Origin: Meconema thalassinum | Lineage: Eukaryota > Arthropoda > Insecta > Orthoptera > Tettigoniidae | Reading direction: 5' to 3' | Length of the DNA: 64,000 nucleotides | Assembly: GCA_946902985.2 (NCBI GenBank) | Contig: OX336388.2 | Location: forward strand, 132,000,346-132,064,345 | Shown here: positions 43,562 through 54,756 of the stretch, one piece after another | Numbering within the stretch: the stretch's first letter is position 1 | Layout of the letters: every line of letters begins with the position of its first letter | Notes under the pieces: generated by a model | Seen by the model: only the letters and a program-made list of their open reading frames with translations | Databases searched by the model: none | Told to the model about the DNA's origin: nothing | Position numbers and translations under genes: made by a program

Positions 43562-45634
43562 TTACCCGTTTGTTCCTATGGGATAATTCTCTTCCTTCAC
43601 CTCGTATCGAGATGGCACTTTCCAAGAGTATTTCTTTTTCCTACTCTTCCAATTCTTTAGATTTTCCAAATCTCTTTTCTTTCTCTTCTTTTTATCCTTC
43701 CCTTTCTTCTTACGATGCTTCCAGCTGAAATATGCCTGGGCATCCTCTTTCTCCAAGACATCGTTGGTTATTTCACCTTCTTTCATTGTTTCCATGGGGT
43801 ATCCATTTCCTGGTACACCAATTATCAACGGCGGTTTTCTTCCCTTTGGCTCTTCTTCAGAGACGTCTCCTCTCATTTTTTCATTGTTTCCAACAATCTC
43901 ATCCTTTTCCTTTAGGGTTTCCTGGCTCTTATTTGCATCTCTTTCCAGTCCTCTTTTCTGTCGTTGGCATTCCTGACATTTAATCATTAATTCGAGGATC
44001 TGGGCTTTCAATTTTTCCTCTTCTTCCTCTAATGCCCTTTTATTTTCCTGGTCCTGCATTTCTTTGAAGTTTTCTTTTTCCCTTTCTGTGAAATCTTGAA
44101 CCTCTGTTTCCATCGATGCTTCGTTGAAATTTTCTATATTTATTTCCTTTAATTTCTCTATTTCTTCTGGAATTATCATTTCCGTTTCTTCAACTATCAA
44201 TTCCTTTGTTATCTCCTGTTCCGAGATTACTTCTTGTTCTTCCAGCTCACCCTTTTCCTCAAAATGAGTCTCTTCCGTTTGGAGCTCATTTTCATTTTGG
44301 CTATCCTCCTGTTCTGGAGTTACGATTTCTCCCTGAATTTCCATTGGTTTCTCTGGAAGGATTTCCAAGTTTCCTTCAATTTCCCCTGGAGTCATGATGA
44401 TTTCTATTTCTTGCTCTTCTTCTTTAATCTCAACTTTGGGCTCCTCTGGCACCATGATTTCTTTTTCTTCTTCAATTTCAGCTTGTTTTTCAACTTCCGT
44501 CTGGACAGCTGTTTCATTTACGACTGGGATAGCCATTTCTTTTGCTTTGAGGTCCTCTGCTAACCTGTATTCATCATATTGCTTCTGGGCGGCCTCTACT
44601 ATTTCTTCGTATTCCGAAATCTTAACTTTCCTCAATTCAGCTAACTCCTGAATAGTTATTATATCATTTTCCTCATACATGCTCATTCTGAAGCAATGCA
44701 TCTGATCACGTTCTTCCTGTAAATAATCTTTCTGTTCTTCAACATACTTTTTTTTGTCGCGCTCTTCGTAAGGGATCTTCCACCAAATCTCATGCCATTC
44801 ATCTCTTATTTTCCATACCTGCTTCATTATCTCACTTACGTCATCAGTAAGTATATTTATCTGTTCCCACGGAGCTAATTTTATTTTTCCTTCCTTCTCC
44901 ATACGTTTCGCAAATTCCCTCTTCGTTTCTATCAATGACCTTTTAACATTAGGGATTTCTTTGGACAATTCCTCTAGTTCCTGTTTGGATATCTCATACC
45001 TATTTTTACTTGCCCTTTCACGGAGCTCAGATATCTTCTTCCTTTCCTTAGAGATACTTTCTCTCTGTTCCTCAATTCCTTCCTTCTTTCTTGAATTGTA
45101 ATCTTTTAATACCCAAAGTTCGCTATCCATCTTACGATACTTATTATCCGTTTCCCGAATTATATCCAAGAATTTCTTTATTTCATCCCATTTCGCCATT
45201 TCTACCTTTTCCTGATCCTGAACGTCAGTACTATCGCTCTTTTCCCCTTCGTTTTTGGAGCCTACCGGGACCGACATTACTACATGAGACTTATTCTTAT
45301 CAATATCCATTACATTTTCCCTTGGAATTGGTTTACAACTTTCCTTTTCCTTTCCGAGCTCTAAAGGCTCAACATTTATTACCCTTTTGTCTGCAGACAT
45401 GTTACCATCTCTTCGTGTAACTATGTCTCCAGGTGCACGCATGCTTTCTACAGAAACATTTATCATTTCTTTAGTTGGGTACTCTTTCTCACCTGTAGTT
45501 TTACCTTTCCCTGGGCTCTCGGCCCTTACATTCTCAGAGAGCCTCCGCCTCTCTTTACTTTCAGCCAGTTGGCTGTCCAACTTATTGTTTATGGCCTCCA
45601 AGAGCCGTTGCATCTCTTCCATACTGAGTGCCAT
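43562..45634 (-). CDS. 690-residue charged coiled-coil protein of the LTR element
   Basis: An uninterrupted ORF starting MALSMEEMQRLLEAINNKLD, the only long frame of the element and on its sense strand. Residues 1-50 look like a helical N terminus of the kind seen in some insect Gag proteins. About 150-370 is Lys/Glu-rich with heptad-like spacing, suggesting coiled coil. About 370-560 is strongly acidic with repeated E-x-E runs. A single CxxC (KCQECQRQKR, about 570) is present but no CCHC zinc knuckle. The C terminus (about 640-680) has basic clusters such as RKKKGKDKKKRKKR, resembling a nuclear localisation or nucleic-acid-binding tail. No enzyme motif. A Gag-like structural role is a guess; the overall protein is not recognised. 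An intact frame in an element with nearly identical LTRs suggests recent coding function. Confidence 0.7.
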   Translation of the reverse strand: MALSMEEMQRLLEAINNKLDSQLAESKERRRLSENVRAESPGKGKTTGEKEYPTKEMINVSVESMRAPGDIVTRRDGNMSADKRVINVEPLELGKEKESCKPIPRENVMDIDKNKSHVVMSVPVGSKNEGEKSDSTDVQDQEKVEMAKWDEIKKFLDIIRETDNKYRKMDSELWVLKDYNSRKKEGIEEQRESISKERKKISELRERASKNRYEISKQELEELSKEIPNVKRSLIETKREFAKRMEKEGKIKLAPWEQINILTDDVSEIMKQVWKIRDEWHEIWWKIPYEERDKKKYVEEQKDYLQEERDQMHCFRMSMYEENDIITIQELAELRKVKISEYEEIVEAAQKQYDEYRLAEDLKAKEMAIPVVNETAVQTEVEKQAEIEEEKEIMVPEEPKVEIKEEEQEIEIIMTPGEIEGNLEILPEKPMEIQGEIVTPEQEDSQNENELQTEETHFEEKGELEEQEVISEQEITKELIVEETEMIIPEEIEKLKEINIENFNEASMETEVQDFTEREKENFKEMQDQENKRALEEEEEKLKAQILELMIKCQECQRQKRGLERDANKSQETLKEKDEIVGNNEKMRGDVSEEEPKGRKPPLIIGVPGNGYPMETMKEGEITNDVLEKEDAQAYFSWKHRKKKGKDKKKRKKRDLENLKNWKSRKKKYSWKVPSRYEVKEENYPIGTNG

Positions 45635-46163
45635 CTTATGAGAATACAGTGGGCCACAAATGCCACCACACTAGTACATGCTTGAGAGATGATACCCTGA
45701 ATTAGTGTGTCCCAATTTCTTTAAAATATTACTTTGGTACGGGTATTCACTTACAACGTACCCTTTTACTATTTTTATTCAATTTCATAAACCTTTATGG
45801 AAGTGTTTAAAATTCAAAATTTCGAAAAACCATTTTTTTCAAAAAAATGAAAATTTTGATTTCTCGAGAAAACTCGGGTTTTCCCTAGGAAAACTCATCC
45901 CTGCGTACTGGGCGCCAAAAAGTATAAGATGATTTGGTTTTGCTAGAAGCCCCACGTTGAAGCCACTACACAAATTAAGCGTTGCTAGGGGGTTTATAAT
46001 ATAATATATATTCAGGGCTGCTCGGTATGAGTTTCCAGGGACCCATGCGGTCAGTTAATATTTTACGTTGTAGCTTTTCCTATCATTACTTTAATTTTAC
46101 ATGATATGACCGACTTAAGTGTTCCTCTAGTTATTAATCCAGCACAGTATTTATATATCCCCC
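45635..46163 (-). other. Leader region of the LTR element
   Basis: About 530 bp between the 5' LTR (right copy) and the ORF start on the minus strand. Contains the PBS-like sequences; no reading frame of interest. Confidence 0.6.
45909..45965 (-). promoter_or_regulatory. PBS-like tRNA-Lys complement, displaced from the LTR
   Basis: Minus strand reads TGGCTTCAACGTGGGGCT at 45948-45965, close to the complement of a tRNA-Lys 3' end (TGGCGCCCAACGTGGGGCT), and TGGCGCCCA at 45909-45917. Both lie about 200-250 bp inside the right LTR rather than next to it. The sequence directly at the LTR edge ('gggggatatataaatac') does not match a usual primer tRNA. Confidence 0.4.
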
Positions 46164-49100
46164 TGTGCCCATTTAGCAAGAAATATGCCAATCACAGTGT
46201 ACCAGCGTAGCTCAATTCGGAATTTCGGGGCAGCGGTAAGTTCCCCCACTCTGTGACTCACATATTTTGGATTAATTAGAGGATACACTTGCAAAAATAA
46301 CAACAAAATCAACTCCTATTTAAACACATTTAATTAATAAAATTAATGGCGCTACAAACATTTTAACACTTTAATTACTGACCCAAATATCAACGGCTTG
46401 TTCCAAATGAACAAGGGATCACAAAATAAAATAAACAAATATTATATTCAAAACCTGTGGTTTCCACATAAACCAACAATTCTTACTTAATCTCACTTCC
46501 ATAAAGCACTAACATTAAGTTTACATAACTCCGAGCTCTTTGGCTCCATGCATTTACATTATTATGGTGTCATTCTTGTACACCCCAAACACTAGCTTTT
46601 ATATTTTCTTATTTCTCAAAAACAAATATATAATTATATTTAAAATCTATGTTATTTATCTAATTCAATATTTTGGGCATGTCCACACATTCAGTTGTTA
46701 TCATCTCTCTTTATTTCACAAACATATTAAGGTAATCAGAAAATCAATTGTGTACTCCCGAGCGTGAAGGTACTTGACACAGTCAACAAACTATAGTTAC
46801 TCCCGAACTCAGTTGCCTTCAATCAACTCGTGGAATCCCACGTCCATACATTATTACCATAGGGATTGTTATTTATCTCTTATGTCTTAATAGACCATTA
46901 TCATATAAGAAACTACGATCTGAACCGGCAAACGAAATATCCATCTTTCAGGACCTCGGTTCAACGCCCGGGTCGTTTACAACTTTAAACACTCCTGGTG
47001 TATTCATTTCTCTTTTACAACAGCTTACGAGACTGTCTCTGTTCCTTCTCGCTTTAAGAAAGCTAGTCTCTACTCCTTGGGGTGCGATTTATGACTCGTT
47101 AGGGTGGCGGAGACATCCTGTCTGACCCAACATTAGTAGCTTATTTTCAAGGCTTTCAAAACAAACCTTCTCATTCTATCCAGTTCTGGGGAGACCGGGC
47201 TTTACTGTACCGTAACATTCAAACAACTATTCTTTGGTTCAAAGACCATTTCCGTATCCTTGGCATTTATTAATTATGAGAGGGTCCTCATTGATTGGGA
47301 AGATTAAATACACATACGACGACGGAGAATTTCAGGGGCTTTTATCATAAGAAGATCCTGCATTCGAATCTCTTCAGGTGCCTCGGGAACTAATCCCGTA
47401 CAGAGGGCTTATTACAAAATGCGATTTAGAGTCGGCCGTGGCCCAATGACATACGCTCAATAATACCATATATTAGCTCCCATTTTAAATACATACACAA
47501 TGCCTCGTGATACCATGTCACAATATAGAGGACTTATACAATTATCATTCACTGCAATCAACTACCCTCCATAAGTAATGTACCAAGTATTTAACTACTT
47601 CGCGTTCCTAGCGTGACACTTTAATATTATATTTGCGCTCATTATGCGCTATGCATTATTTTAAGCCGAAAATGTCTTCCCAAGAACTGATAAAATCTCT
47701 TTAGTAACAATTCATATTATTTTAATTCACATATTTATCTTTCCATGGTCGATAAATCGCTCCCTGTTTTAAAATATTCCATTTAACCTCATTTCTTTTA
47801 CACATACGTTAAGGCTTAACGTTCTTATGTTCATATCAATTTATTTGATTTTTATTTAACATTTCCATATTTAATTATTATTATTATAATCTTTATTCTT
47901 TATACAAGCTCAAAAGCTATTTCTTTCATATCTCAACTTTACTTTATTTCAATGCCTTTTATGATAATTAACTGATATTTCGCTTGCTCTTATGACATTT
48001 GTTAAATACATTAACCCTTTATTCACATATTTCCTCTACGGGAATTATTCTTTACATAATTATTTATAATTTCTCTATTTATTTATTATTGTTCAGACCG
48101 TGTTCTTGATTATTCAGTATTTATTTCTTTAAAACACATCCCTTTCACTCAAAAACTCCGGTGGGTTTTGTACACAATCAATTTCTGACACCAAAATAAA
48201 AATGAATTTTGTACTCACATATTTCCAGATCATCCCATGATCTTAAATCTGGTGTGGTGTTTCATTTTTGGGCCCACTTCGAACTTTTTACACCATATTG
48301 AAGGTATTCATCTTACGTAAAAACACTTTTTGACCTATATCTAGAACACTTAATATTGACGACATTTTTATATACTGGTGTGTCCCTTTTGAACACATAA
48401 TAACACTAAAAATATTATCTAACACACAATCTTGATTATTTTACACTTCACAATTACTCGATCACTAGGCCGTACTTCTGAGCCTATCACACGTGATCTT
48501 CTTAAATTCCCGTTTCCAAGGGTGAAATTTATCCGATGTCGGCTTCCTATTCTGAAGAATGCGAAAGTCCCGAAACATCTACTGTTCCCTGGAGTTCAAT
48601 TCTGCTATTCCTATCCTGGATAACTGGCTATTTATCTAGCTTGAACGGCTTCTCTGTAGATCTGTCTATTGATCCTAACGAAAGTTTATATGGATCGAGG
48701 TCTCCTCTAAGACCTATAGATTTAGTTTCTAGCAGCTAACACTTCTTGATTCTAGTACTATTAGAATTATTCGCCTGCTTTCTGGAGCTAATGTTTATAG
48801 TCTCCTATTGTATTTATTTGAACTGTTTTAACACTCCTACGTTCGAACCTTATTCTGTTCTTCCCTTTTAGGTTGCTTCAATTTAAATAACAGTTTATCT
48901 GTCTGGTACGATACTTCCGTACGTTATGATCTGTTCGTTCGAACATTTAACGACCTATCGCCTTTAAGTCCGACGTTCGCAGCCTGCTCTGACTATATCT
49001 TGCGAATTTTCACTTTAACTTGTATACAGTCGGGCCTAAATCCTATAATTAGGATTTTCCTAATATTTCACTACGGCGATACTTTAAATTTTCGTCTTGA

Positions 49101-50241
49101 CTGCTCCTTATGGAGGCAAGCAAGTCGTTACTACTGTGACGCCTGTGGCTATCGGATCTTGCTTCGGTGATGTAAAACAGCGTTTCTCCCCTCAAGGAGT
49201 ACTGGTAGCTGTTATCGATGTAACGCAGAGTTACGTCCCCTCACGGACTGTCGGAATGATTACTTCTACGTCGTGGAGCAGCACTTCCCCTCACGGAATG
49301 CTCGTAGGACTGCATGCGATGTGACACAGTGACGTGCCCTCTGGCTGTCTGAATACTGCATTCGGTGCTTATACTTGTTGCGCAGTATGACCTCCCCTGA
49401 GGTTCATACGTTTGAAGACTTTGATGCATCACCTCCGGTCACGGAGTGCTCGTTGTAACTGCATTCAATGTGATGTGATACAGCGTTACGCCCCCTCACG
49501 GGCTCTCAGAATAACTGCATGATTGGCTTGGAAACGCCCGAAGCTTTATACTGTTTTACTACAAAAAAATAAGACTCAAGCCTTTCCTGTGGTCAACTTC
49601 TAAAATAATGGTGCCACAAATATAAAAATTATACCTTCCGAAAGCTCGTCTTCTCAATGTCTAATGATCTTATTGCACCTAAGAATCGATCGTGCAATTC
49701 GGAGATATTAATTAATTTCTCGTCCTCAATTGTGTGGGTGTTGCATTCTTTTTGCTCTCTCCCCTCCACAGAGGCTTAGGTAATTCCCAAATGACGTCGT
49801 CTTACGTCGGCAGTTTATTTCTGTGCAATTATTACATGGTTTCTCTATACTGAAAAATCTCTCATTCAAAATGATTCACTGTACTGTGCTTGTTTACTCA
49901 TTATTATGCTCGTAAACGTGTTAATTTTAATTATTCCTCTTCTGGCGCATATGCGACGTTGTCAAATTCCAGCAACGTCAGCTTGAATTCCGATTCAGGC
50001 TTCTCTTTCTATCACGGTGGAAAATTCCACTCAGTTATTAATACTCGTGACCAGCCCTCTCTGAAATGTCGAGTGGGGTGATCTCATCTAAGGAACATCT
50101 GTCCCTAGTCGCTTGCACCATGTTAAGCTATATTCCTGGCTTAAAATCTCTCTCCGTTCCTTTAAGAAACTATACGTTTCTTTCATTTCTTCCTTAAGGA
50201 CATTGGTTCGACCGTCATGGACCCTATGGCCCATGGGTTCA
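46164..50241 (-). repeat. 5' LTR (right copy), 4,078 bp
   Basis: Same length and ends as the left LTR with about 0.25 per cent difference by eye. The (ATT)n stretch near 47,880 differs by one base. On the minus strand this copy is the upstream LTR and should hold the promoter; no specific core promoter was assigned. Confidence 0.95.
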
Positions 50242-51586
50242 CTATCAACATACAAAATTTCAGTTTAATTGCTGTAACAGATTCGTAGATATTGAGAACC
50301 GTCTAAATATTTCAGATGGTCGCCAGGTTGGATTTTTATTTTTGTACTATTACATTAAGATTATTGTGTACGTGTGGTATACAAACTTCAATCGCATGAT
50401 TAGAACACAAGAAGTAAAAACGAGATTTTAATATTACGCACAGCAGCCATCTTGTGATTATGCAAACAATTGAAATAAATTAGATGCCAGTGGATCAACA
50501 TTTGTATAAGCATTTAACGTGCAACGTTTCACGGCACTCGGATAAATTCGCAAGAAACGTCCATTTAAATATTTATACTTCGCGTCGCCGCCATGTTGGA
50601 TTTGTGCTCACCAGGTTACTGAAAGTCCTATAGGTGAACATATGTTCATAGTCTCTATGAACATTAAAAAATTCAGTTTGGTTGCTGTAAAAGATTCATA
50701 GATATTGAGAACCGTCTAAATATTTCGGAAGCTCGCCATTTAGGATTGTTATATGTATAGGCCATAGAGTTATGTACCATTCAAGGACAATTATTGCCTA
50801 GGTTCATTATTCAAACTTTCACTTCAATCGCATGATTACGACACAAGAAATAAAAACTTAATTTTAAAACTTCGCACAGCCGCCATCTTGAGGTTATGTA
50901 AACAATTGAATTAAATTAGATGGCAGTGCATTACAAACTGCAAAATCATTTACTGTACCACATTTCACGGCGCTCAGAGAGTAAAATCACGAGAAAAGTC
51001 TATTAAAATATTTCAAATTCGCTTGGTCGCCATGTTTGTTTTGTACTTTACAGGTTTATGAAATATACATAGGTAAACTTGTATCAGTACCCTTTATCAC
51101 CGTACAAAATTGCAGGGTGATATCTGTAATAGTTTCGGAGATATAGAATGTCAGTGAAATATTTCGCACAGCCGCCATTTTGAGGTTATGTAAACAATTG
51201 AACTAAATTAGACTCCAGTGCATTACAATGTGTATAAACAATTGCTGTACCAAGTTTCATTACGTTTGGATAGTTAAATCGCGAGAAAAGTCTATTTAAA
51301 AGTCTCAAATTCGCTTGGCCGCCATGTTGGTTTTGTAGTCACCAGGTTTTTCAAAGTCTCATAGGTGAACTTCTAGTAGTGCCCTTTATGACAGTACACA
51401 ATTTCAGGGCGATATCGGTAATAGTTTCGGAGATATTGAATGCTAGTGAAATATTTCGCACAGCCGCCATGTTGGATTGGTGAGACGTAACAAAATTTGA
51501 AGAGCACGGTCGAGGTCGCCGGGAATAGCGCTATGAACTTACCGAGTTTCATTGAAATCGCTCCAGCCGTTTAGATTTTATTAGAC

Positions 51587-51597
51587 ACACACACACA

Positions 51598-51641
<44 letters not shown>
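51587..51641 (+). repeat. (CA)n microsatellite
   Basis: Nearly pure CA repeat within repeat G copy 3; the same site is shorter in copies 1 and 2. Confidence 0.95.
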
Positions 51642-51643
<2 letters not shown>

Positions 51644-51691
51644 CAAAAGGTGATCTCATAAACCTATTTTTTCAAAATTGAAAATAGGCTA

Positions 51692-51920
51692 AAAATGGTC
51701 ATTTTTTAAAGACTTAGTATTTTGAAATATTGACCCAAGGGCCTTGGAGCGGCGTAGAAAGAATGAAGTCAGCCTTTTGTTTAAGCCAGAAACGCATTAA
51801 GTCAATAACTTGCTGCCTTTCAGCGCCGTATTCCATACTTAATGTTGGCCGCACTGCAATATTCCCGCGTGTTACAGTGCTATTGTAAATTACATTTGCA
51901 TCGGGTATAGGTTTTTTTTA
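51692..51920 (+). repeat. Repeat E, copy 2
   Basis: Matches 11190-11520 with internal gaps ('aatgttggccgcactgcaat', 'aacttgctgcctttcag'). Directly abuts the end of repeat G. Confidence 0.75.
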
Positions 51921-52317
51921 ATGTTACAAATCCATTTTAAAATAAAATATCATGTAAAATATTCATTCTGGATGGCTTTATGCCACACTAAACTGACCAC
52001 GTAGCTAAAAGGCATTAAGTTACGTTTGCAAAAATATGTCTTTTAAATTAAAATTGATATTCCGCTAACACAAATATAACCTGAATAGCTGCTTCACAAC
52101 ATAGATGACTAATAAAGTGTGTTTGTTAAGTTCTGTTCTGTCAATGACGTTTTATTTGTCTCCCGAAAAGTTGTGAAAACTGACAATACTTTTCAGCTCC
52201 AGCCGATTCAATAATACTTTGGCAGGCAAAATCTACTGCATATAAAATAACATGTAAGATAGCCTAGTACATATCCAGTTGCCATATGTCTTCGTAGTAA
52301 GATTTTCAAGTGAACTA
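51921..52317. other. No recognisable feature
   Basis: AT-rich, no repeat shared within the window. Confidence 0.45.
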
Positions 52318-53575
52318 TATTAATTTAATAAGGCACACAAATTGTGCATATAAAGATATTACATTTCATGTAAACATAAGTCTATTATAGGCCTATTTCG
52401 CTTTGTGCATTCCACAACATGGTAACGAGGACAAGTCGAATCACACAGTGCACACACACAACTATCGTCAGGTTCATGAAAGATCTTAGTTTTGCAGAGT
52501 TTATGGTGGTATTCATGAACTGCCATAGCATTGACAAAATGTCGGAGATCCTGGTTAGTATTGGTCCAAGTCCTATTCGTCATTGCTTCAGTCGAGTAGA
52601 AGTCAATACAAATGTCATTCCTTTTGGCCAATCTTTCGTCCAAGAGTTTCTTCCAATTGTCTGTATAAGGTAGTACGATCTTGAATCTCAAATCTACAAT
52701 TAAAACAGTCTCCTTTGCAAGTTCATAAACCAGTCTTGATCTAGTAAATCTCGATACACAGAGGGTTGTCTTTAAATAACGGGCTTTGATTTTTTTCTGA
52801 AATGTGTAGGTCATTCTTCGTTAGCTTATCCCAAATGATTTCCGACCATATGTTAAAATAGGAATTATTTTTACGTCAAACAAGATCATGGCCGTCTTAA
52901 GAGATAATCTATTCTTGATGTCAAAAATTGCTTTCATAGCTGCCGCAGTACGTAGCCTGATATGAAGCCTTAAGGAGTTTACTGTCGTTTGTATCGTCAA
53001 TCCTAGATATTTAAAACTGTTTACATTGTGTAATGTCTCCGCTTTATAAGTCACTTTGTCACTTGAAGATACTCGCCCTCCCTTCCTGAAAATCATGTAA
53101 TCAGTCTTTTCAATGTTCACTTGCAATTCGTTTGTATCTGTCCACGTGTCTAATGCATCCAAAGCCTTTAGTAGCTCTTGAACATCATGTGATCCTAGAA
53201 CCATATCGTCAGCATACAAATACATGGTTACATCGTTTGACACATCTTTTATCGCTTGAACCACATCATACATAGCTACATTAAACAATAAAGGGCTAAG
53301 AGGGTCACCCTGTAGAATGCCATTTGTCTGCGTGAGCTCCCTCGATGAAGCTACATTGTCTGAAGTGATGACAGTATTATTTCTTAACATGTTGTGAATC
53401 AGAAGGGAATCAAGCTTCGACAATATAATGTCTCTTTTAAGATTATCAAAGGCCTTGGAAAAATCGATGAACACAGTGTGAAATTTACCCCTTGGTAGTC
53501 GTAGGGTGTTTTGTGTATCGTCCAGTAGATTTCTTATTGCTTGCAGTGTACTATATGAAATGCAGATTGGACATT
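52318..53575 (-). mobile_element. Non-LTR retrotransposon, 5'-truncated
   Basis: Related to the LINE inserted in the THAP exon at 30236-31021 but longer, including the RT catalytic centre. The 3' untranslated part (minus strand) includes 'gtaatatctttatatgcaca'. The 5' edge at about 53575 lies before the RT palm, so the endonuclease region is lost. No target duplication identified. Confidence 0.82.
52359..53574 (-). pseudogene. LINE reverse transcriptase and C-terminal region, frameshifted
   Basis: 53474-52821 carries motif A (MFIDFSKAFDNLKRD), motif B (GILQGDPLSPLLFNVAMYDV) and motif C (MYLYADDMVLGS), then FKYLGLTIQTTVNSLRLHIR. 52814-52359 carries the C-terminal region, FYSTEAMTNRTW and CVCALCDSTCPRYHVVEC, a cysteine-histidine knuckle-like end. 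Two small frame changes near 52800-52840, one at a run of A residues, break the join. Sequence upstream to 53574 continues the RT with further damage. Jockey/I-type is likely but the clade is not certain. Confidence 0.85.
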
Positions 53576-54027
53576 TCCAGGAGTATTAAAACACGTGAGT
53601 TTTCAATCAATTTTAGCTATGTGATTCTCATTGCAGAATAATTTTGAATTCTAAATAATCATCACTCAACATTTTGTTTCTTGTAGAGTACATTTTAAGA
53701 CGCTCACAAAAAGCATAAAGATTACAACAACATTTATATTTGATTTTTACGAATAGGCTTGTTAATATTCCTTTTAGTTATAAAAATTGCTAATTCTTTT
53801 TGATTTTAAATCTTGAGTGCAACACAGTACTTTTATAAGTTTTTATATTTTAAGATACTGTAATTTATATTTTTTGTGTTATATTTTTGGTTAAAATACT
53901 GTGTAAAAGATCTTATTTAATTAATTATTTTAACGAGGTGTTGCTATATGAACCATGCCGAAGAAGAGGACTAAAAGTGTTGAATACATTATTCCCGTTA
54001 TTGCCATAGTTTAAAATATTAATATTC
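53576..54027. other. No recognisable feature
   Basis: AT-rich, with no open frame of note. Confidence 0.45.
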
Positions 54028-54165
54028 ATTGCAGCCTAGTTTATGTCGGTTAGTAATGACATACCGTACTGTTGTATAGGCTCATAAAGGGACGTACTGT
54101 AATTCAACATAAAAACAAACAAAAACGAAACTACTATGTGACGCATTGCGGTAAAATAAGGGATA
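54028..54165 (+). repeat. Repeat H, copy 1
   Basis: Shares 'agtttatgtcggttagtaa', 'ggctcataaagggacgta' and 'aacgaaactactatgtg' with 58410-58535. Confidence 0.75.
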
Positions 54166-54530
54166 ATATTTTAAGAGCATCTCAAAATTACCATATTGTT
54201 TCAATTACTCGCAACTTTATATACTATATTTTTGGACGTTTGGTTCCTCAGTTTAGGGGCTGCGACAACGCGGTCATGTAGCTCCGTGTACTTTGGGTGA
54301 GTGTAGAATTCGTCTGGTAACCGGTGTTAATATTGTGATGGCTGTATTAGTGTGGGTTATCTGTGATTCAGGTAGGAACTGCAGACGATCAATTTCAAGT
54401 AGTTCCTACTTTTGCTAACCAAATTCCACCGTCAACGACACCTAGCTGTGAACTTGGCTACTATATGCAACCGCAACCGGCACCTGGTGACGAAAGTTGG
54501 AACTTAAAGAGCGTTAATCAAATCTAACCT
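54166..54530. other. No clear feature; weak local duplication
   Basis: 'atcaatttcaagtagttcc' at about 54388 recurs near 54662 ('ttcaatttcaagtagttcc'), and 'gttggaacttaaagagcgtt' near 54493 resembles 54717, so repeat J below seems inserted in, or flanked by, a duplicated segment. Confidence 0.4.
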
Positions 54531-54562
54531 ACTATTTATTTATTTATTTATTTATTTATCGT
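54531..54562 (+). repeat. (TTTA)n microsatellite
   Basis: About seven TTTA units, directly preceding repeat J. Confidence 0.9.
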
Positions 54563-54640
54563 ATGGCTTTTAGCGCCGGGGATGTCCGAGGACATGTTCG
54601 GCTCGCCAGAGTCTGTAGCTGCTTCCAGCTGACACCCAGA
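54563..54640 (+). repeat. Repeat J, copy 1
   Basis: 'gtccgaggacatgttcggct' and 'tatggcttttagcgccgggg' occur in reverse at 59467-59520, inside a LINE. Confidence 0.75.
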
Positions 54641-54756
54641 GGGTGAGCCACACGTTCCGTTCAATTTCAAGTAGTTCCAACTTTCGCTACCAGATGTCAA
54701 TGATACCTAGTGGTGAACGTTGGAACTTTGATAGAGCGTTCCAAAGATATCTAACC

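Larger units (their letters stand above)
38778..50245 (-). mobile_element. LARD-like LTR retroelement with 4.1-kb LTRs, complete
   Basis: The element proper is 38782-50241, flanked by the 4-bp duplication CTAT (38778-38781, 50242-50245). Both LTRs start TG and end CA. The interior is 3,304 bp and has no recognisable gag, protease, RT, RNase H or integrase. A purine tract next to the left LTR on the minus strand sets the orientation as minus, the same strand as its only long ORF (43562-45634). Long LTRs plus a short interior without pol match the LARD definition. It must be mobilised in trans if it moves. Confidence 0.92.
38713..51691 (+). repeat. Modular repeat G, copy 3, split by the LTR element
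   Basis: The first 69 bp are at 38713-38781 and the remainder at 50242-51691. Joining at the CTAT target duplication restores the order seen in copies 1 and 2. It ends with the hairpin 'ttcaaaattgaaaataggct' after a long (CA)n tract (51587-51641). Closer to copy 1 than to copy 2. Confidence 0.88.

Noticed and set aside
44234..44563. Plus-strand Phe-rich frames at 43715-45641
   Set aside because: They are antisense to the Lys/Glu-rich 690-codon ORF, whose complement naturally gives open Phe/Ser/Leu-rich frames.
38782..50241. Segmental duplication rather than LTRs
   Set aside because: TG...CA ends, a 4-bp target duplication, an adjoining polypurine tract and interruption of repeat G all fit a retroelement insertion.
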